DNA of 64,000 nucleotides from assembly GCA_963932465.1 (NCBI GenBank), contig OZ010791.1, forward strand, positions 621,433,800-621,497,799, in the 5' to 3' direction. Within the stretch, counting starts at the first letter, position 1. Each line of letters opens with the position of its first letter. A program made the translations under genes and the position numbers. The notes beneath the pieces were generated by a model. That model saw nothing but the letters and a program-made list of their open reading frames with translations. It did no database searches and was not told the origin of the DNA. This stretch comes from Maratus speciosus (taxonomy: Eukaryota; Arthropoda; Arachnida; Araneae; Salticidae). Positions 1 to 11,933 of the stretch are shown piece by piece.

Positions 1-1067
1 TTCGTCAACTTACTAGTTACTACTTCAGCTACTTACTAGTTTCGGCAACGTCAGTGTTCTGTTTAACTGCAGAATATTCCACAGTTGAAAGAAGATCTAA
101 AAAGGAAAGCACGTTATTCTTAGTTCTACCTTCAACTTTCAACAATGGAGCTCTCCACGACTAAAAGGGAACCCGAGGATATTGAAGAAAGTTACAACGT
201 TACCTTCAGTGCAATGAAGAACATTGAAGAAGCCATCAAGCTTCCTTCAGTGTTAACTTCGACCGTGGAAACTATCTCGACGTAAAACGGCATTGAAAGG
301 CATTAAAAAGAACACCACGTTTCCTTGCCATCTTCAACTGTAATACTTTCTACTGTAGGAATAGGCATTGAAGAGGATAGCACTTTATCTTTAATGACTT
401 CCTCAAATATGGTATTTATCATGACTGAAGAGAGCGGTGAAGGGCAACGAAGAAGACACGGCGTTACCATCAATGCCATCTTCAACCGTAATATTTTCTG
501 CAACCGAAAAATTCATCGAAGACTGTAACTGCATGCAATGTGATATCCTTTTCGATGGATCCACGTTAATTGTAGTACCGTCTCCAACTGATACTTTTGA
601 ATTTTATTTTATTTATTTGTTATTTCCAATTCTTTTTATCGAAATATTTTTAAATTACACGGATAAATTTTGCGTGATAATTTTATCCATTGCAAAAATG
701 TACGGTATAACTGGAGAATTTCAAGTCACGCTGACCTGTATTCCCAAATTTCCGTAATTTATGGAAATTTCACTGTACACAGTGCACCCGATAAGTAATG
801 AGACCGCAGTTATAATGCAGAAAAAGATAATGATTTTACATTTTTTTTTGTTTCACAGATTAGAAAATAATATACAGTGAACTCGGTACAACGCTTACAT
901 TAATCATTGTTATATACGTACGGTGGAAGCTCTTAATTAGTAACCCCTTTAGTCGATTAGACACAGCGTGTTGAATAACCTGAATGTCATCAAATCGTTC
1001 CACTTTTAAGGCACACTTAATCTTGAGGAAGAGAGAAAAAAAGACTGCGAAATGCGTAGGAAGATTT
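1..1067. repeat. Degenerate tandem repeat, no supported gene
   Basis: Positions 120-530 hold diverged copies of a short unit built around CCATCTTCAACTGTAATA (near 341 and 476) followed by an ATTGAAGA-type segment. Short open frames on both strands follow from this periodicity and show no domain. The remainder to 1067 is AT-rich with nothing recognisable. It probably lies in an intron or downstream sequence of the minus-strand TRIM-NHL gene, whose remaining NHL blades are not visible here. Confidence 0.35.
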
Positions 1068-1560
1068 TCATGCATCAGAACCAGTTGCTTTGCCGAATAT
1101 ATTTTTCCCTGATATGCGAGCGAAAAGACTTTGCATTACATCATAAAAAGGGAACACATTTTTCTTCCTTTCGTTTTTTTCTAGGATTACCCTGGCTGTT
1201 CCTTTACCAACACTAAGTTCTATAGAAAGACGCGTAGTGGTAATTCTTCTATCATGGGCAACAATTTCACGTGCTTTCTCCACATTTGAATTTGCCGAAG
1301 CACTCACAATACGTCCCAAGCGTTACTCATCTGCCAAGGATTTTTCTTTCTTCCTTAATTTTGGAAAGCAACAGAAAATTTCAGCACGGCCAAGGCATTC
1401 ATTACTGTAAATTTTCTTGCACTTCCGTGGCAGTTTTTTACAATTTGCACGTAAGATTTTTTCATAACCTTTTGTTCCATGACGCACGCTTTGAGACGCT
1501 TCACTGGCACTCTCTCACCTGTACGGGTAACATGCGGAAACTGCGGTATCATGCATACTC
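1068..1560 (-). pseudogene. Mariner-family transposase fragment (N-terminal HTH)
   Basis: On the minus strand the frame at 1319-1068 reads NSNVEKAREIVAHDRRITTT and continues as TRLSIELSVGKGTARVIL. This is the second helix-turn-helix of mariner-type transposases, where VEKVREIV..DRRLT is the usual form. Upstream in the same direction a RKESLADE stretch, ended by a stop, matches the linker that normally precedes that HTH. A further frame (1552-1355) contains MEQKV, reminiscent of the N-terminus. The DDE catalytic domain is missing, so this is a dead fragment. The family call is firm; the extent of the fragment is less certain. Confidence 0.55.
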
Positions 1561-1698
1561 AGCTATTGTACGATGCGTAAAACGCACCTCAGCCAGAGAC
1601 GAAACTAGGGGGGAGGGCAGAGAGGGCATGTACCCCGGGCGCCAGAACGAAGGATCGCTAAATGAATGATTATATCTTTGGAATGGATCATTTTCTTA

Positions 1699-1957
1699 TG
1701 ATGGCTTCCATTATTATAAAACAGCCATTATAAACGAAGTGTTAGGTGAAGATGAAAGAGCAGCCGTAAAAAGTTAGAACTCCGATTTTCTCGTTAGAAT
1801 GGATCTCGTCAGAAATCAGAGTTCTGACTTTTTACGACTGCTCTTTCATCCTCACCTAACTCTTCATTTATAATGGCTGTTTCATAATAATACAAGCCAA
1901 CAGTCCATCAGAAGGAAATAACTCGGTTAAGCGGGGCTTGGATAATTGGGACTCTAC
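1699..1957. repeat. Hairpin repeat with pogo/Tigger-like end, copy 1
   Basis: Arms at about 1699-1789 and 1811-1903 are inverted copies of one another; both contain the GATGAAAGAGCAG motif and its complement. The right side runs into ACTCGGTTAAGCGGG and a GGGACTCTAC end, which resembles arthropod pogo/Tigger terminal repeats. The same hairpin recurs at 10.1-10.5 kb and 35.1-35.4 kb. This copy lacks a clear left terminal repeat. Confidence 0.6.
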
Positions 1958-3641
1958 CGTATATTTCATTTTAAAATGATTTTTAGAATATTTTTGTTGG
2001 TGTTCAGAGGGGGTCATGACCCCCGTGACATCCCCATTGGATCCGCTATTGTAGATTACGTAGTCCAGTATTACATAGTTGATGATTACATATTTTAAAT
2101 TTTAAAATAAGTCGGCTATTAGAAAATTGGTAAAATTCTCTTTGTAAATATATTTTGCGGAAGAGGGGGGGGGGGGGGTGCCAATATCCATGTTTGCCCC
2201 GGGTGCAAAAAAGGTTAGTTTCGGCCCTGACTTCAGCGTTTAATTCTATAACCTGGTTTCACGCTTGCATTCATGTACCTGATCGAGAAAAAAGCAGTCT
2301 CATTATGTATCAGGCTCACTGTGTGCGTAGCAGCTTTAGCTTCACAAAAGAATGCTTTTTCCTAATGAAAGCACACAGAAACAATCTTTCATCAACAATG
2401 CAGAAAAATGCATAAACTTGACAAAAAAAGAAAAATAAATAACAATAAATTACTAAAAAACACGAATACTGTATTAAAAATGAATGCTGGAAAAATTTCG
2501 GTAACATTTGCAAGGGAATCTCTTGGTTTAATAAGTAATGTAATTGGAAAGCTTTCCGATCAAGGTTGAATTTCCGACATCAAAAAGTGATTTTTAACAA
2601 AGTGACAGCAAAATCCAAGTTTTCACTGCTTTCCACTCGTTTATTTAAATTATAATCTTTTGAATAAAATATTTTTTTTCAGTTAAAATTCGAAAAATTA
2701 TTAACATAAGATGGTTTTCCTTCCGTTTTCGCAAATCTTTGTCTAGTTTATTTCATGACTTTTCCAAACATGTGAAGGAAAAACGACGCGGAATTTTTTG
2801 CATGGGTATTTTTGCAACAGAAATTTCTGAAACTTAAAACGATTGAAGCATTTAACTAAGCAAATTAGACGGAGGTTTGTGGCAAGATAGAAAAGTGATT
2901 TTGCCTTTTCTATTTTTTATAGTCTCGGGTATTATGGACATCCGATCTTTTTTCTTAATTCAGTATTTGCGAACGATAAAATAAGAAGAGTTAAAGTAAA
3001 ACTTAATGCAAAGGTTTTTTTAATGAAGGATTCTTTAACTTTACAATTTAATAACACATTAGCTACAATACACATAAAAACGAAATAAGTGACATATTTC
3101 TTAGGATGAACATAAACTTTTTATACAGCACTTAAAAAAAGTTCAAATATTCGTCAACAGATGGTGCTACGTTATTAAAACTGTAAATAAGTTCTTTTAT
3201 TAATTGTACAATTTCAATATATTTTCCACACTTCAATAGCCAAAAAAAAAAAAAAATAAATAAAATAAAATAAAATAAAAAGAGAGAGAGAGAGAGAGAG
3301 AGAGTCGTTCAATGCAGATTTACACGTTAGTTTCGGCATTATGGGACAGCGCATCGTCATCTATTGACGAAAATCTGAACTATTTTTAAGAGCTGTATAC
3401 AAAAATTATGAGCTACCTGATAAACACGGCAGTTATTTCACCTGTATATGAATACCTTTATATTTAATGAATCAGCTTCATATTCATTAAATATAAAGAT
3501 AATTACCTTTACCACCCTTATATTTAAGGAATTATTCATTTTTAAAATCAGGAAGCCCTTCATATCATATAAAAATGATAGTACAATAATAGTAATAATA
3601 AAAAGTCAAATTAATCCCCGCAACTTAAAAAACTAATTTAC
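1958..3641. other. AT-rich stretch with a GA microsatellite, no gene
   Basis: No coding exon is recognisable. Simple sequence includes a G run near 2166-2178, an A-rich run from 3242 and a GA dinucleotide repeat at about 3280-3304. It is interpreted as intron downstream of the first NHL exon, because that exon ends at a GTAAAT donor at 3641. Confidence 0.5.
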
Positions 3642-3928
3642 CTGCACTCTGTGGTTATTGCTGTCTGCCACAACGATTGTGTTGTCAGGACCAACACAAA
3701 CACCCCTTGGCCACGTGAAATGTCCGTGATCTGTCCCCCTGGAACCGAATTTAAGGCTGGTTTTTCCTTTCTGCATGTACGTCCGCCTGGGTAGACTAAA
3801 ACCTCTCGGTGAATTACTATCTCCACGTCGATAATCTCGCCTTCTGGGTAATTCATCATCTGAGCTGTTCTCACTTCCACTTCGTGGCGCTGCTAAAGAA
3901 GCCGATGTGCGACTTCTCACAAGTCCCC
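3642..3928 (-). CDS. tn: TRIM-NHL protein, exon carrying the first NHL blade
   Basis: This is an internal exon of 287 nt. The acceptor CTGCAG ends at 3929 and the donor CAG|GTAAAT starts at 3641; two leading bases complete the codon begun in exon 4655-4309. The product has a basic, Ser-rich stretch (SENSSDDELPRRRDYRRGD) and then, from about residue 58, the start of an NHL beta-propeller: KFGSRG, FTWPRG, VGPDN, IVVADSNNHRVQ. In TRIM-NHL proteins this propeller binds RNA or protein partners. The FTWPRG version and the long disordered linker best fit Drosophila thin/abba, a TRIM32-like ubiquitin ligase of muscle. Assignment to thin rather than another TRIM-NHL is inference. The exon ends in phase 0, so the next blade must lie to the left, and probably outside the window. 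Confidence 0.82.
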
Positions 3929-4308
3929 CTGCAGTTAAATGTCAAAATTAGTGGTGGCCTCTAACCACAAGTCTACTAAACAAAAAAAAAAAAAAAAATG
4001 ACTATTCAAAAATTATCTGTTGAGGGCCATCTTTATTGGTGGTGGCCAATGGCCACAGGAGTACTCAATGAAGAAAATGGCTATTAAAAATTATCTGCCA
4101 ATGTAAAACTTTCCTGCACAATTTTCCATCATGCTTGGCAGTGGTAATATGTTGCTATTAACATATTTAATTTATATAAATACTAACATTAGTTTTTTTA
4201 AAGGTTTATCGTTTAGAACTTTTAACTAACAAATGGTCTTTGATTTAAAAAAAAAGTGCCTATTAACGAAATGGCTACTACTGAAAATTTACAAGTTTTG
4301 CTCTTTAC

Positions 4309-4655
4309 CTGTAGTAGCTGTTCTACCAGCAGCTCCATACTTGTTCTTCAAATACTGAGACCAACTGTGAGGGGGCTCTTCAGGACTTTTTTCCCGGTTG
4401 GTTGGTCTTGTTCGATACCGGTTTCGTATGGCAGTTAAGCTGTCGTCGTCAGGACTGTCTTCGGCTGCTATAAGATCATGGGAACTTTTGCTTCTAGCGA
4501 TCCTGTTTCGTCTAGCAGCGAATGTATTTTCTGGCGGGCTTGTTTCCCGTGTTCTCCCACCAGAGGTGATACTCGATCGCCGACGGGACTCCAAAAGGCG
4601 GCTGTAAGGAGAAGTCGTACGTTCTTCGGGCTCTGGGTGTGCAGGGTTTCTTCGT
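4309..4655 (-). CDS. tn: TRIM-NHL protein, linker exon
   Basis: This is an internal exon of 347 nt. The acceptor TTATAG ends at 4656 and the donor ACAG|GTAAAG starts at 4308. It takes one base to complete an AGA codon from exon 12383-11934 and leaves one base for exon 3928-3642, so phase is consistent on both sides. The product is Arg/Ser-rich (SRLLESRRRSS, ARSKSSHDL) with acidic patches (EDSPDDD) and ends with WSQYLKNKYG. That last motif resembles a short conserved element I associate with thin-type linkers, but only from memory. No folded domain is visible. It is separated from the upstream exon by a 7.3-kb intron full of transposon debris. Confidence 0.78.
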
Positions 4656-5659
4656 CTATAAAAGCACATAAATTTTAATCTTAAGAATAACTCAAGGAAC
4701 AGTAAGAATATAGCTTAAAAAACAACTTTAAAGTACAGTAAAGCCTGTAAAAATGAAACTAAGACGGAATCCTGCCTTTAATTTAAAACAATTCATTGTT
4801 CTGCTGGAAGCAATAGCACACAGTTATACTCGCTAAAACGGAAATATTTTATGGTCTTTGGTGATTCCGTTTTCGCACGTTTTATAGAATCAAGGTTACA
4901 TAATGTAAATTATGATCGAAATTAAAGAAAAAAAAGGAAAGGAAAAGCAGCAAGGAACAAGAGTTTGCTAACACAACGATTTGGTTTGATAAAGTATGTT
5001 TGTAAATAATGAGCGTAGGACTTTTTTTTTTTTTGTACTTACAAGACTGAAAAATGTTCAAGATAAATATTTGTTCATTTTCTTTTCAAAGAATTTACTT
5101 TATTTCCTTAAAAGTTTAAACCCTGCCGGAAATTATGACTAATAAAAACCAATGTATAAAATGATATGCCAACATTTCACCAACTGGTTAAATGTCGATA
5201 AAAATATTAATTATACATTTTACAAAAGTTATACACATACAAAAGTTACAGTCGCTACTTATAATGCAATATCAATTGAATAAAATAAAGTGCATTATTT
5301 AACAAAATCAATCAGAGCTGAAGTACGATACAGTCAGTAATACGCTAAATCCTTGCTGTTATAGACTTAAGAGCGGTCGTTGGGACAGGCAAACTGGGCA
5401 GCCAATCGTGTCACTAAGACTAAGGGAGCTTAAAACTGGATATTTATTACGAATATCTCATATAAAAAAATTAGAGGAGCAAGCAAAAAAGTGAAGAGAA
5501 ATGTGCAAGACAGCCATGCATGGGTATAAAATGGAGAGTACATGTGTATCAACGCGCAATATAGAGAAAAAAGACGAAAAAAAAAATTGCAAGAGAGCTC
5601 CAATTCTTTGAAACGATGGATATAACATAAAAAGATGGTTTAGGGCAAAAATTTGGTTA

Positions 5660-7017
5660 CATATAAATGACAAAAAAATTACTGTTTAGGAATGATGCAA
5701 GGTATTTAATATGGCGTGTGGTCCCCTCGAATAGATAAAACTGCCGCACGCCTGTTTTCCATGGATTCGATGACATTGTCAATAAGAAATTGGGAGTATT
5801 TTTCCACTCCTCAAGAATAGAAATCTCCAAGTCCTGGACAATAAAAGGAGGCATTACTCTTGCTGCAATGCGTCGTCAGAGTGTGTCCCAAACATATGCG
5901 ATCGGATTCAGGTCAGGAGAGCATGAAGGCTACTCAATATGCTGTATTGTTTCAGCTTTAAGCATGTTCTCTACAAGACGAACTGTATGCGATCTGGCAT
6001 TATCATGCATGGAAAAAAGGAATCACCAATTGCTGCAGAGTAAAATACGGCATAAGGTCTCAATATCTCGTCTATATAGCTTTGGTCCGTGAAAGTGCCA
6101 TTCCGAATCATATGCAGGTCTGCACGTCCACCTATGCTGATTCCAGCACATACCATATAGCGTATTTAATGTGATCATTCACGAAATAAATGTGGGGTTA
6201 TTTCGAGTGCCTCTTTCTTTCCATACCAAAACACGTCGTATGTCACATCCAGACTGAATCGGGACTCGTCTGCAAACAGCACTTGACTCTTACCACGTTG
6301 CCTCCAATCTCGATGTTCAGTTACCCACCATCTTTGGGACGAACAGTTGCTTGAGGTCAACGAAATACAGACCACTGGCTTTCGTGTGTAGAGACTACCC
6401 TGATGAAGCCTATTTCGGAGTACTTGGTTGGACTCTCTTCGTCGTGTGGACAAGAACAAACTTTTTTTCTCCTTCTCCGGTAGATGTCGCTACTTGTCCA
6501 CCCAGTCGTTTCCACTGCTTCTCTAATTGGTTGTTTTTGGCGTCTCCGCTACCCGCATCGGGTATATAAGCCAGCGCGTCTCTGTCTATCCTTTTGCTCA
6601 GCCTTGCTTTTTCTAGCACGCTGTTCCTTTTTCTCTATCTTGCACTGAAGAAGAATCTCGCTAGTAGATTCGAAACAGCTGTTTGCTGCTGTTCATGTAT
6701 TATTTGTGCCTTTTTAAACGTTGTTTTTTTCTGCTTTTTAAGAACAACTGTGTTTTCAGCTGAGTAGCATTACTTGCTCCGTCTCGACGAGCTGTTAACA
6801 GGATATATCGGTCATCAGTTACTGTGATAGAACATGACCGACCTTGTCCTCCTGGTCGACGTCTAACATTCCACGTGTCTTGAAATAGGTTCCACAGTCT
6901 TGCATTGACACTTCTTGCGATTTCAACAGCTTCTACTACACTTCGTTGTGTTTGCCCGGATTCAACTGTCCCGGTAATACGACAAGCTATGTATTCCGGT
7001 AAATCACGTTGTGACAT
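5660..7017 (-). pseudogene. Tc1-like transposase, inactivated
   Basis: Reading leftward from the ATG at 7017, the frame begins MSQRDLPEYIACRITGTVES and keeps the Tc1 paired HTH to about TQLKTQLFL. Coding sequence resumes at 6451 with RNRLHQGSLYTRKPVVCISL, then FADESRFSLD holding the first catalytic Asp, a VCAGISIGGR segment, HDNARSH with the second Asp (codon at 6004-6002), and SPDLNPIAYVWD. In the last motif the expected third catalytic residue (E in PIEH) is Ala. The C-terminus LEISILEEWKN is near 5830. The gene is broken by an insertion (6460-6739), frame changes near 6000 and 6160, and stop codons before and after the SPDLNP motif. It lies inside an intron of the TRIM-NHL gene and on the same strand. 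Terminal inverted repeats were not resolved. Confidence 0.85.
6460..6739 (+). mobile_element. 280-bp insertion in the Tc1 gene with 8-bp target duplication
   Basis: AAGAACAA occurs at 6452-6459 and 6740-6747, flanking the insert. Removing the insert and one copy rejoins the Tc1 frame exactly (LFL followed by STRRRESNQ). The insert has no terminal inverted repeats. On the plus strand it contains a TATA-like GGTATATAAGCC near 6560 and a structured tail, CTGAAGA, GAATCT, seven bases, AGATTC, GAAAC, near 6645-6680. It ends in T-rich sequence. The minus-strand 3' side ends AGAAAAAAAGT, so a retroposed origin is possible; the class is not settled. Confidence 0.7.
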
Positions 7018-8784
7018 TTTCAAGTCAAATTTTTTCAAACCATAAGTTGAGCAATTGAATTTCACAACTGAGACAGTAAAACAGACGTTTTTGTGAAATC
7101 TCGATTTCTGCACTTATCTTCTTTTTCTAGTTTTTCACGTCATAAACTTTGATTTGCATATGAAGTTTTTTCCTCTGTGGCCCACTACACTTTAAATTAT
7201 GGACGTTTCATTTTACGTTACTTATCGGTGTAAGTTTTTGCGTAATTTTGTTAAAACCATGTCCTCCCCTACTTGTTTTGAGCAGTGTATTACGTACAAG
7301 GGAGAGAGGGAAGGGGCTCAATGTGTTTCAATTGATTCGTGCATTGGTGGAAGGCGTGCCTCTCCTTGGCGGTTACCGGTAACCCGACGCTTTACGTGCG
7401 GTTATGGAATTTGCCGTACTGTCTGTCACCCGGTGCTGGGCCATCAAGAACATCTCTGCTGATACGGGCGTCTTTCTGTTTAAGTGATGTTACTAGAAAA
7501 TTCTGGTGCGTCTGTAATTGGATTTAAAAAGGTATATCGTGTTGCGCGAGGAAAAGAGTAATACAATAAACCAGTTGTGAATAATAGCTTATCTGAATGT
7601 CTTGGGTTACCTTACGATTGAAATTTCTTGGCTCTCGCTGTTGGAATGTATTAGCTGTTTTTGCTTTAACATGCTTAGCTTATGAGTACAAAGCTATTTA
7701 TTTGAGACCTTGGATCTTTTTGGATAAGAATCAGATATTTCCAAGTATTCGATGCTGTCTCGTTGTTCATTCCTAGCTGTATGTTTATAACATTAGGTTA
7801 TTAGTGTTTATTTATTAGCACCCGGTATGCTATTTCTTTCTCCCAGCTTACTTTGTCTCCAATAAATAACGTTACCTCATATAAGCCAGCCGTAAATTAA
7901 AAGCCAAAAAGCCGACGTTTCATTGTGCGATTAAATACTCTACAGCACTTTTTAAAACTTCTAAACATCGCACATTTTCAAAGTTTGTACAGTCGCGTCG
8001 TATTGGGAGGAAAAAGTACTTTTCAATGCAATTTGTTTGAAAACTGCACCTCTATTAACCATTTGGAAAAATGGTTATTGTTCTCGTCAGGATGGGAAAT
8101 TAAAAGCATATCTGAACGTTTTCATTGGTTTAATCCGCATTTTATTCGTTTTATGATTGATCTATACAGTTATCTGTATTTCCCTTTAATTTCAACAACG
8201 ATGGATACCTTCTGTTGCCACTATGACAAAAAAGTAATAAAAACTAAAAAAAAAAATAATAACTCAGAAACAAATTGAGATACAGCTTTCAAACAAATTG
8301 CATTTAAAAGTACAATTTTTTCTCTATCCGACGGTGTAAAAAGTAATAGTGTCGGATGTTTAGAAGTTTAAGAATGAAATTTCATTTTAAATTGGCCGTC
8401 AGATTTCTTGGAAATCTGACGATGGAAAAGCCTTTTCCCGAACAGCCAATCAAATGCTTGGATATTTACGTAAGTTTCAGGTGGATAATACTTAAGTTTC
8501 ATGAAATCTGACGGGTCGCAGGCGATATTTTTGGCTTGCAATTTTTACGTGTAATAACACTATTAATGTTTAATTCATGGCGTACGTAATGTATGATCAA
8601 CTCCGTGCGATTTTTATGTCTTAAATTTTAGTCTTAAAAAAATCGTTTTCCAAATGGTCGTTGTAATTTGATAAATTGCTATTTTTTTATTTATTTGTTT
8701 TTGAAATATTAATTTTTTTTTAGTTTTTGGAGCCATTTGTTTCATTTTGGCAACTCAAGTACTCCATTTCTGTAGAAGTAAAGA

Positions 8785-9880
8785 AACTAGTCGGATACAC
8801 CAATCCCAAAACTTTCTTCTATCTCATGCATGTTAATACTTGAAAATTCGCTATCACACTACCAAAATTAAACGGCAATCTAGGCCCATCATGAGGATTC
8901 TATAGATATGAAATTCCGTGCATTAGTTCTTGAGATATGGCTATCTACGAAATCGTGTAAATGCAGCAAATTTCAGCCTAGCAGCCCCACCTATTGGGTG
9001 CTTTACAACAAAACCTATGTTAAACAAAACTACCAAGCAACCACTTACGTCAAAGTCTAACTGAATCTGAAGTTTGGGGAAAATCCGTGCATTAGTTTTT
9101 GAGATAGAGTTATTGCGAAAATCATGAAAATGCCAGCATAACAGCGTCACCTATTAGATGATTAACATCAAAACCTAATCAGCAACAACTTGTGTTAACA
9201 TCTACCTAAATCTGAAGTTACATGAAAATTCGTGCTTTAGTTTTTGAGATAGAGCTATTGCAGGAATCGTGAAAAATGCAGCACAGCAGCCCCACCTGTA
9301 GAGCGATTTACACCAACACGTAATCCGCATCAAGTCATATCAAGGACTAACTAAATCTGAAGTTTGATGAAAATCCGTGCATTAGTTCTTGAGCTGGAGT
9401 CATTGCGGAAATCGTAAAAAATGCAGCGTAGCAGCGCCACCTGTTGAGCGATTTGCACCAACATGTAATCAGCATCAAGTCATATCAAGGAATAATTGAA
9501 TCTGAAGTTTTATAAAAATCCGTGCATTAGTTCTTGAGATAGAGCCATTTCGGAAATCATAAAAAATGCAGCATAGCAGCGCCACCTGTTGAGCGATTTG
9601 CACCAAAAACTAATCAGCATCAATTTGTATCAGGGATTGACAGAATATGAATTTTTATTAAATTCCGTGCATTTGTTCTTGAGATAGAGCGCCCACAAAA
9701 TTTGTGTCACACACAGACACACGGACAGACAGACAAACAGACAGACTCACAGACAGACATTTTGTAAAAACATGTTTTTCGAGTTCTCTGACCTCTAAAA
9801 CGTGTAAATCCGTCGAAAACCGGAATTCGAAAATTTTCATGAATCCAATACTTTCTTCTTGTAAGGATAGAAGAAAGTAA
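8785..9880 (-). repeat. Family A element, copy 1, six ~145-bp subrepeats
   Basis: The ends are a CTAGTCGGAT / CTTTCTTCTATCTC side (8787) and a CTTTCTTCTTGTAAGGATAG side (about 9850-9880). Inside, a unit around CGTGCATTAGTTCTTGAG recurs near 8920, 9088, 9228, 9376, 9520 and 9669. A GACAGACA microsatellite sits at 9716-9760. It is inverted relative to the copy at 30414-31490. It carries no coding capacity and its superfamily is not identified. Confidence 0.7.
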
Positions 9881-10121
9881 AAATAGTTGGAAAATTGCAA
9901 TTATATCTTTTTGTTGCCATTTTCTCATAAAAATTGAAAAAAATATTTAATTAATATACGTGCTATTTTGAGAAAAATATAAATGAATGATTTATGATAA
10001 AACATGGAGCTATTATAAACTATATTTAATTTTAAGTATCTATATTAATGCAAATGACGTCATTTTACATATAATAAAAGCGTGTGCTTTAAGTCTTAAA
10101 ATTGAAATATGTTTTGCACTA

Positions 10122-10470
10122 CAGTAGAATCCCGTTTAACCGAGTTATTTTCTTCTGGTGAACTGGTGGCTTCTATTATTATGAAACAGCCATTATAAAT
10201 GAAGCGTTAGGTGAAGATGAAAGAGCAGTCGTAAAAAGTTAGAACTCTGATTTTCTGGTCAGAATGGGAAAAAAATGGCCATAATTTAAATTTTTTTTTT
10301 TTTCATTCTGACCAGAAAATCAGAAAAAAAAAAATTATGGCCATTTTTTTTCATTCTGACCAGAAAATCAGAGTTCTAACTTTTTACGACTGCTCTTTCA
10401 TCTTCACCTAACTCTTCATTTATAATGGCTGTTTCATAATAATAGAAGCCACCAGTCTACCAGAGGAAAA
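10122..10470. repeat. Hairpin repeat with pogo/Tigger-like end, copy 2
   Basis: CAGTAGAATCCCGTTTAACC begins at 10122 directly after a TA (10120-10121), as expected for a pogo/Tigger terminal repeat at a TA target. Long arms follow at about 10165-10265 and 10340-10450 with an AT-rich loop that itself repeats the GACCAGAAAATCAG motif. It lies inside family D; the family D copy at 57.6 kb lacks this insertion. Confidence 0.65.
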
Positions 10471-10695
10471 TGAAATAATGGAAATGTCGGGGGCGACACT
10501 AAATTTTGAAAAAGCAGAATTCCTGTTCTCTAGTTTCCTGTTTTTGCTTTAACATGCTCATGAGTACAAAGCTATTTATTTGAGACCTTGGACCTTTTTT
10601 GGATAAGAATCATATATTTCCTAGTATTCGACGCTGTCTCGTTGTTCATTACTAGCTGTATGTTTATAACATTAGGTTGTTAGTGTTTATTTATC

Positions 10696-11933
10696 TTTGT
10701 GAATTCCCAGTTCTTCTGAAATGTTTCTAAAATGAATGTATTGTAACATAAAGGACCCTTTCCCCCTTATTATCAATCTACACGAATATAAATTACTTAA
10801 TAACATGTTTTTGGTTCACACTGGATTCAGTGACAAGCAACTACTTATTTTTTAATTTTGCTATATGACTTTTATTAACAATCACTTTTTTGAAAGTTGT
10901 AACCATGAAATACGTTCTACATCGCAAGATAAATCTTGTTTAAAAGCAAAAACGCGTAATCAAATAGTTTAAGGCATTAAATATCCGAATTAATTTACAT
11001 TCTGGTGGTAATCGGTTTAAATATAAGTCATTGAAGGAAGCAAATGAAGAATGTTGTTTGGAAAATGGAACTAGTTAGATAAAGAAGGAAGGTTTGCCAA
11101 AATAAGATTTATCGCAGTAGAAAAATCTGTCAAGGACCGTCCCTGTCTACACTAGACATATCTTTATACAGAAACTGTTGTGAAAAGGAACAAATCAGAC
11201 GAGTGTGTGATGAAACTGCTTATAAAAATACTTATAACGGAAACGGAATATTTTATAAAATATGAGGTTTTAGTCTGAGAAGAATATCTTCGGCCGAGAT
11301 CCAGATGCGAATTTTTCGCGCAAGGAAAACTTGGCGTCATTTTCAAATCACCAATTAATCAGAGTGAGGTCAATTACGCTCAATGGATTGTCCAGCTTTC
11401 CAGATTACGCTACACAAAATAACATTTTGAACAAATATATCTGGATCCCAACTATAAAATCCAAGTATGTTTCCATATTGCACAACCAGTTAATGAGGTC
11501 ATCATGATGTTACACACCCTCAAAAATGGTGACTGTTGTAACGGTGACCAAAAAGTGTCATCCTTATGTAGACATCCCCGGTCTCCCAGGAGACCCTCAA
11601 TTCGTGAAATCATTATAAAGCCACTGTGAAGTCACTGTGACCGAGTTTTGAGTCATTTGTACTTCGTCATATCATGAAATGGATTGATTTCAGCAAGTCA
11701 ATACCGTGACTTAACAATGATTCGTTTTCCACGTCACCTGACAAGAAGTATGCAAGTGAGAATTCTTTTTACGGCATGGTTATATACAAATCACGGAGTT
11801 ACATTTGAGTGAAATAGTGATGAATAATTATCGGAAGATTCCTTCCTAATAAATATGAAGTTTTGATACAGAAAAATTAACTTGATACAGATTCATAAAA
11901 TATTACATTGTACATTACTGTCATGAATATTAC
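10696..11933. other. Intronic sequence, no feature seen
   Basis: AT-rich sequence between the composite repeat and the donor of the next TRIM-NHL exon. Short open frames lack recognisable domains. Faint mariner-like wording may exist near 11500-11800 but could not be supported. Confidence 0.4.

Larger units (their letters stand above)
7655..10695. repeat. Composite dispersed repeat (families C and D) with direct terminal repeats
   Basis: About 150 bp at 7655-7820 (around TTTGAGACCTTGGATC) recurs in the same orientation at 10541-10695. Between them lie family C (7840-8780; for example ACGGTGTAAAAAGTAATAG near 8325), an inserted family A element, family D (about 9950-10119) and an inserted hairpin element. 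Family C returns at 22427-23040 and 33300-33510, and inverted at 37640-37885. Family D returns at 35.4 and 57.6 kb. The short open frame at 7925-8278 is part of family C and not a gene. The element class is unknown. Confidence 0.55.

Noticed and set aside
1271..1669. 132-codon plus-strand frame
   Set aside because: Antisense shadow of the mariner fragment with no domain of its own.
5790..6092. 100-codon plus-strand frame
   Set aside because: Antisense to the Tc1 transposase pseudogene.
6640..6690. Full hammerhead ribozyme call
   Set aside because: The CUGANGA and GAAAC core and stem II are present, but stem I complementarity and a convincing cleavage triplet could not be found.
7925..8278. 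117-codon frame
   Set aside because: It is part of dispersed family C; the other copies do not keep the frame.
8940..9700. Regular spacing of units considered as a CRISPR array
   Set aside because: Units of ~145 bp are wholly repetitive without unique spacers, and the sequence is eukaryotic transposon DNA.
7655..10695. Direct repeats considered as LTRs of a retrotransposon
   Set aside because: Only ~150 bp, no primer-binding site, polypurine tract, or gag/pol frame between them.
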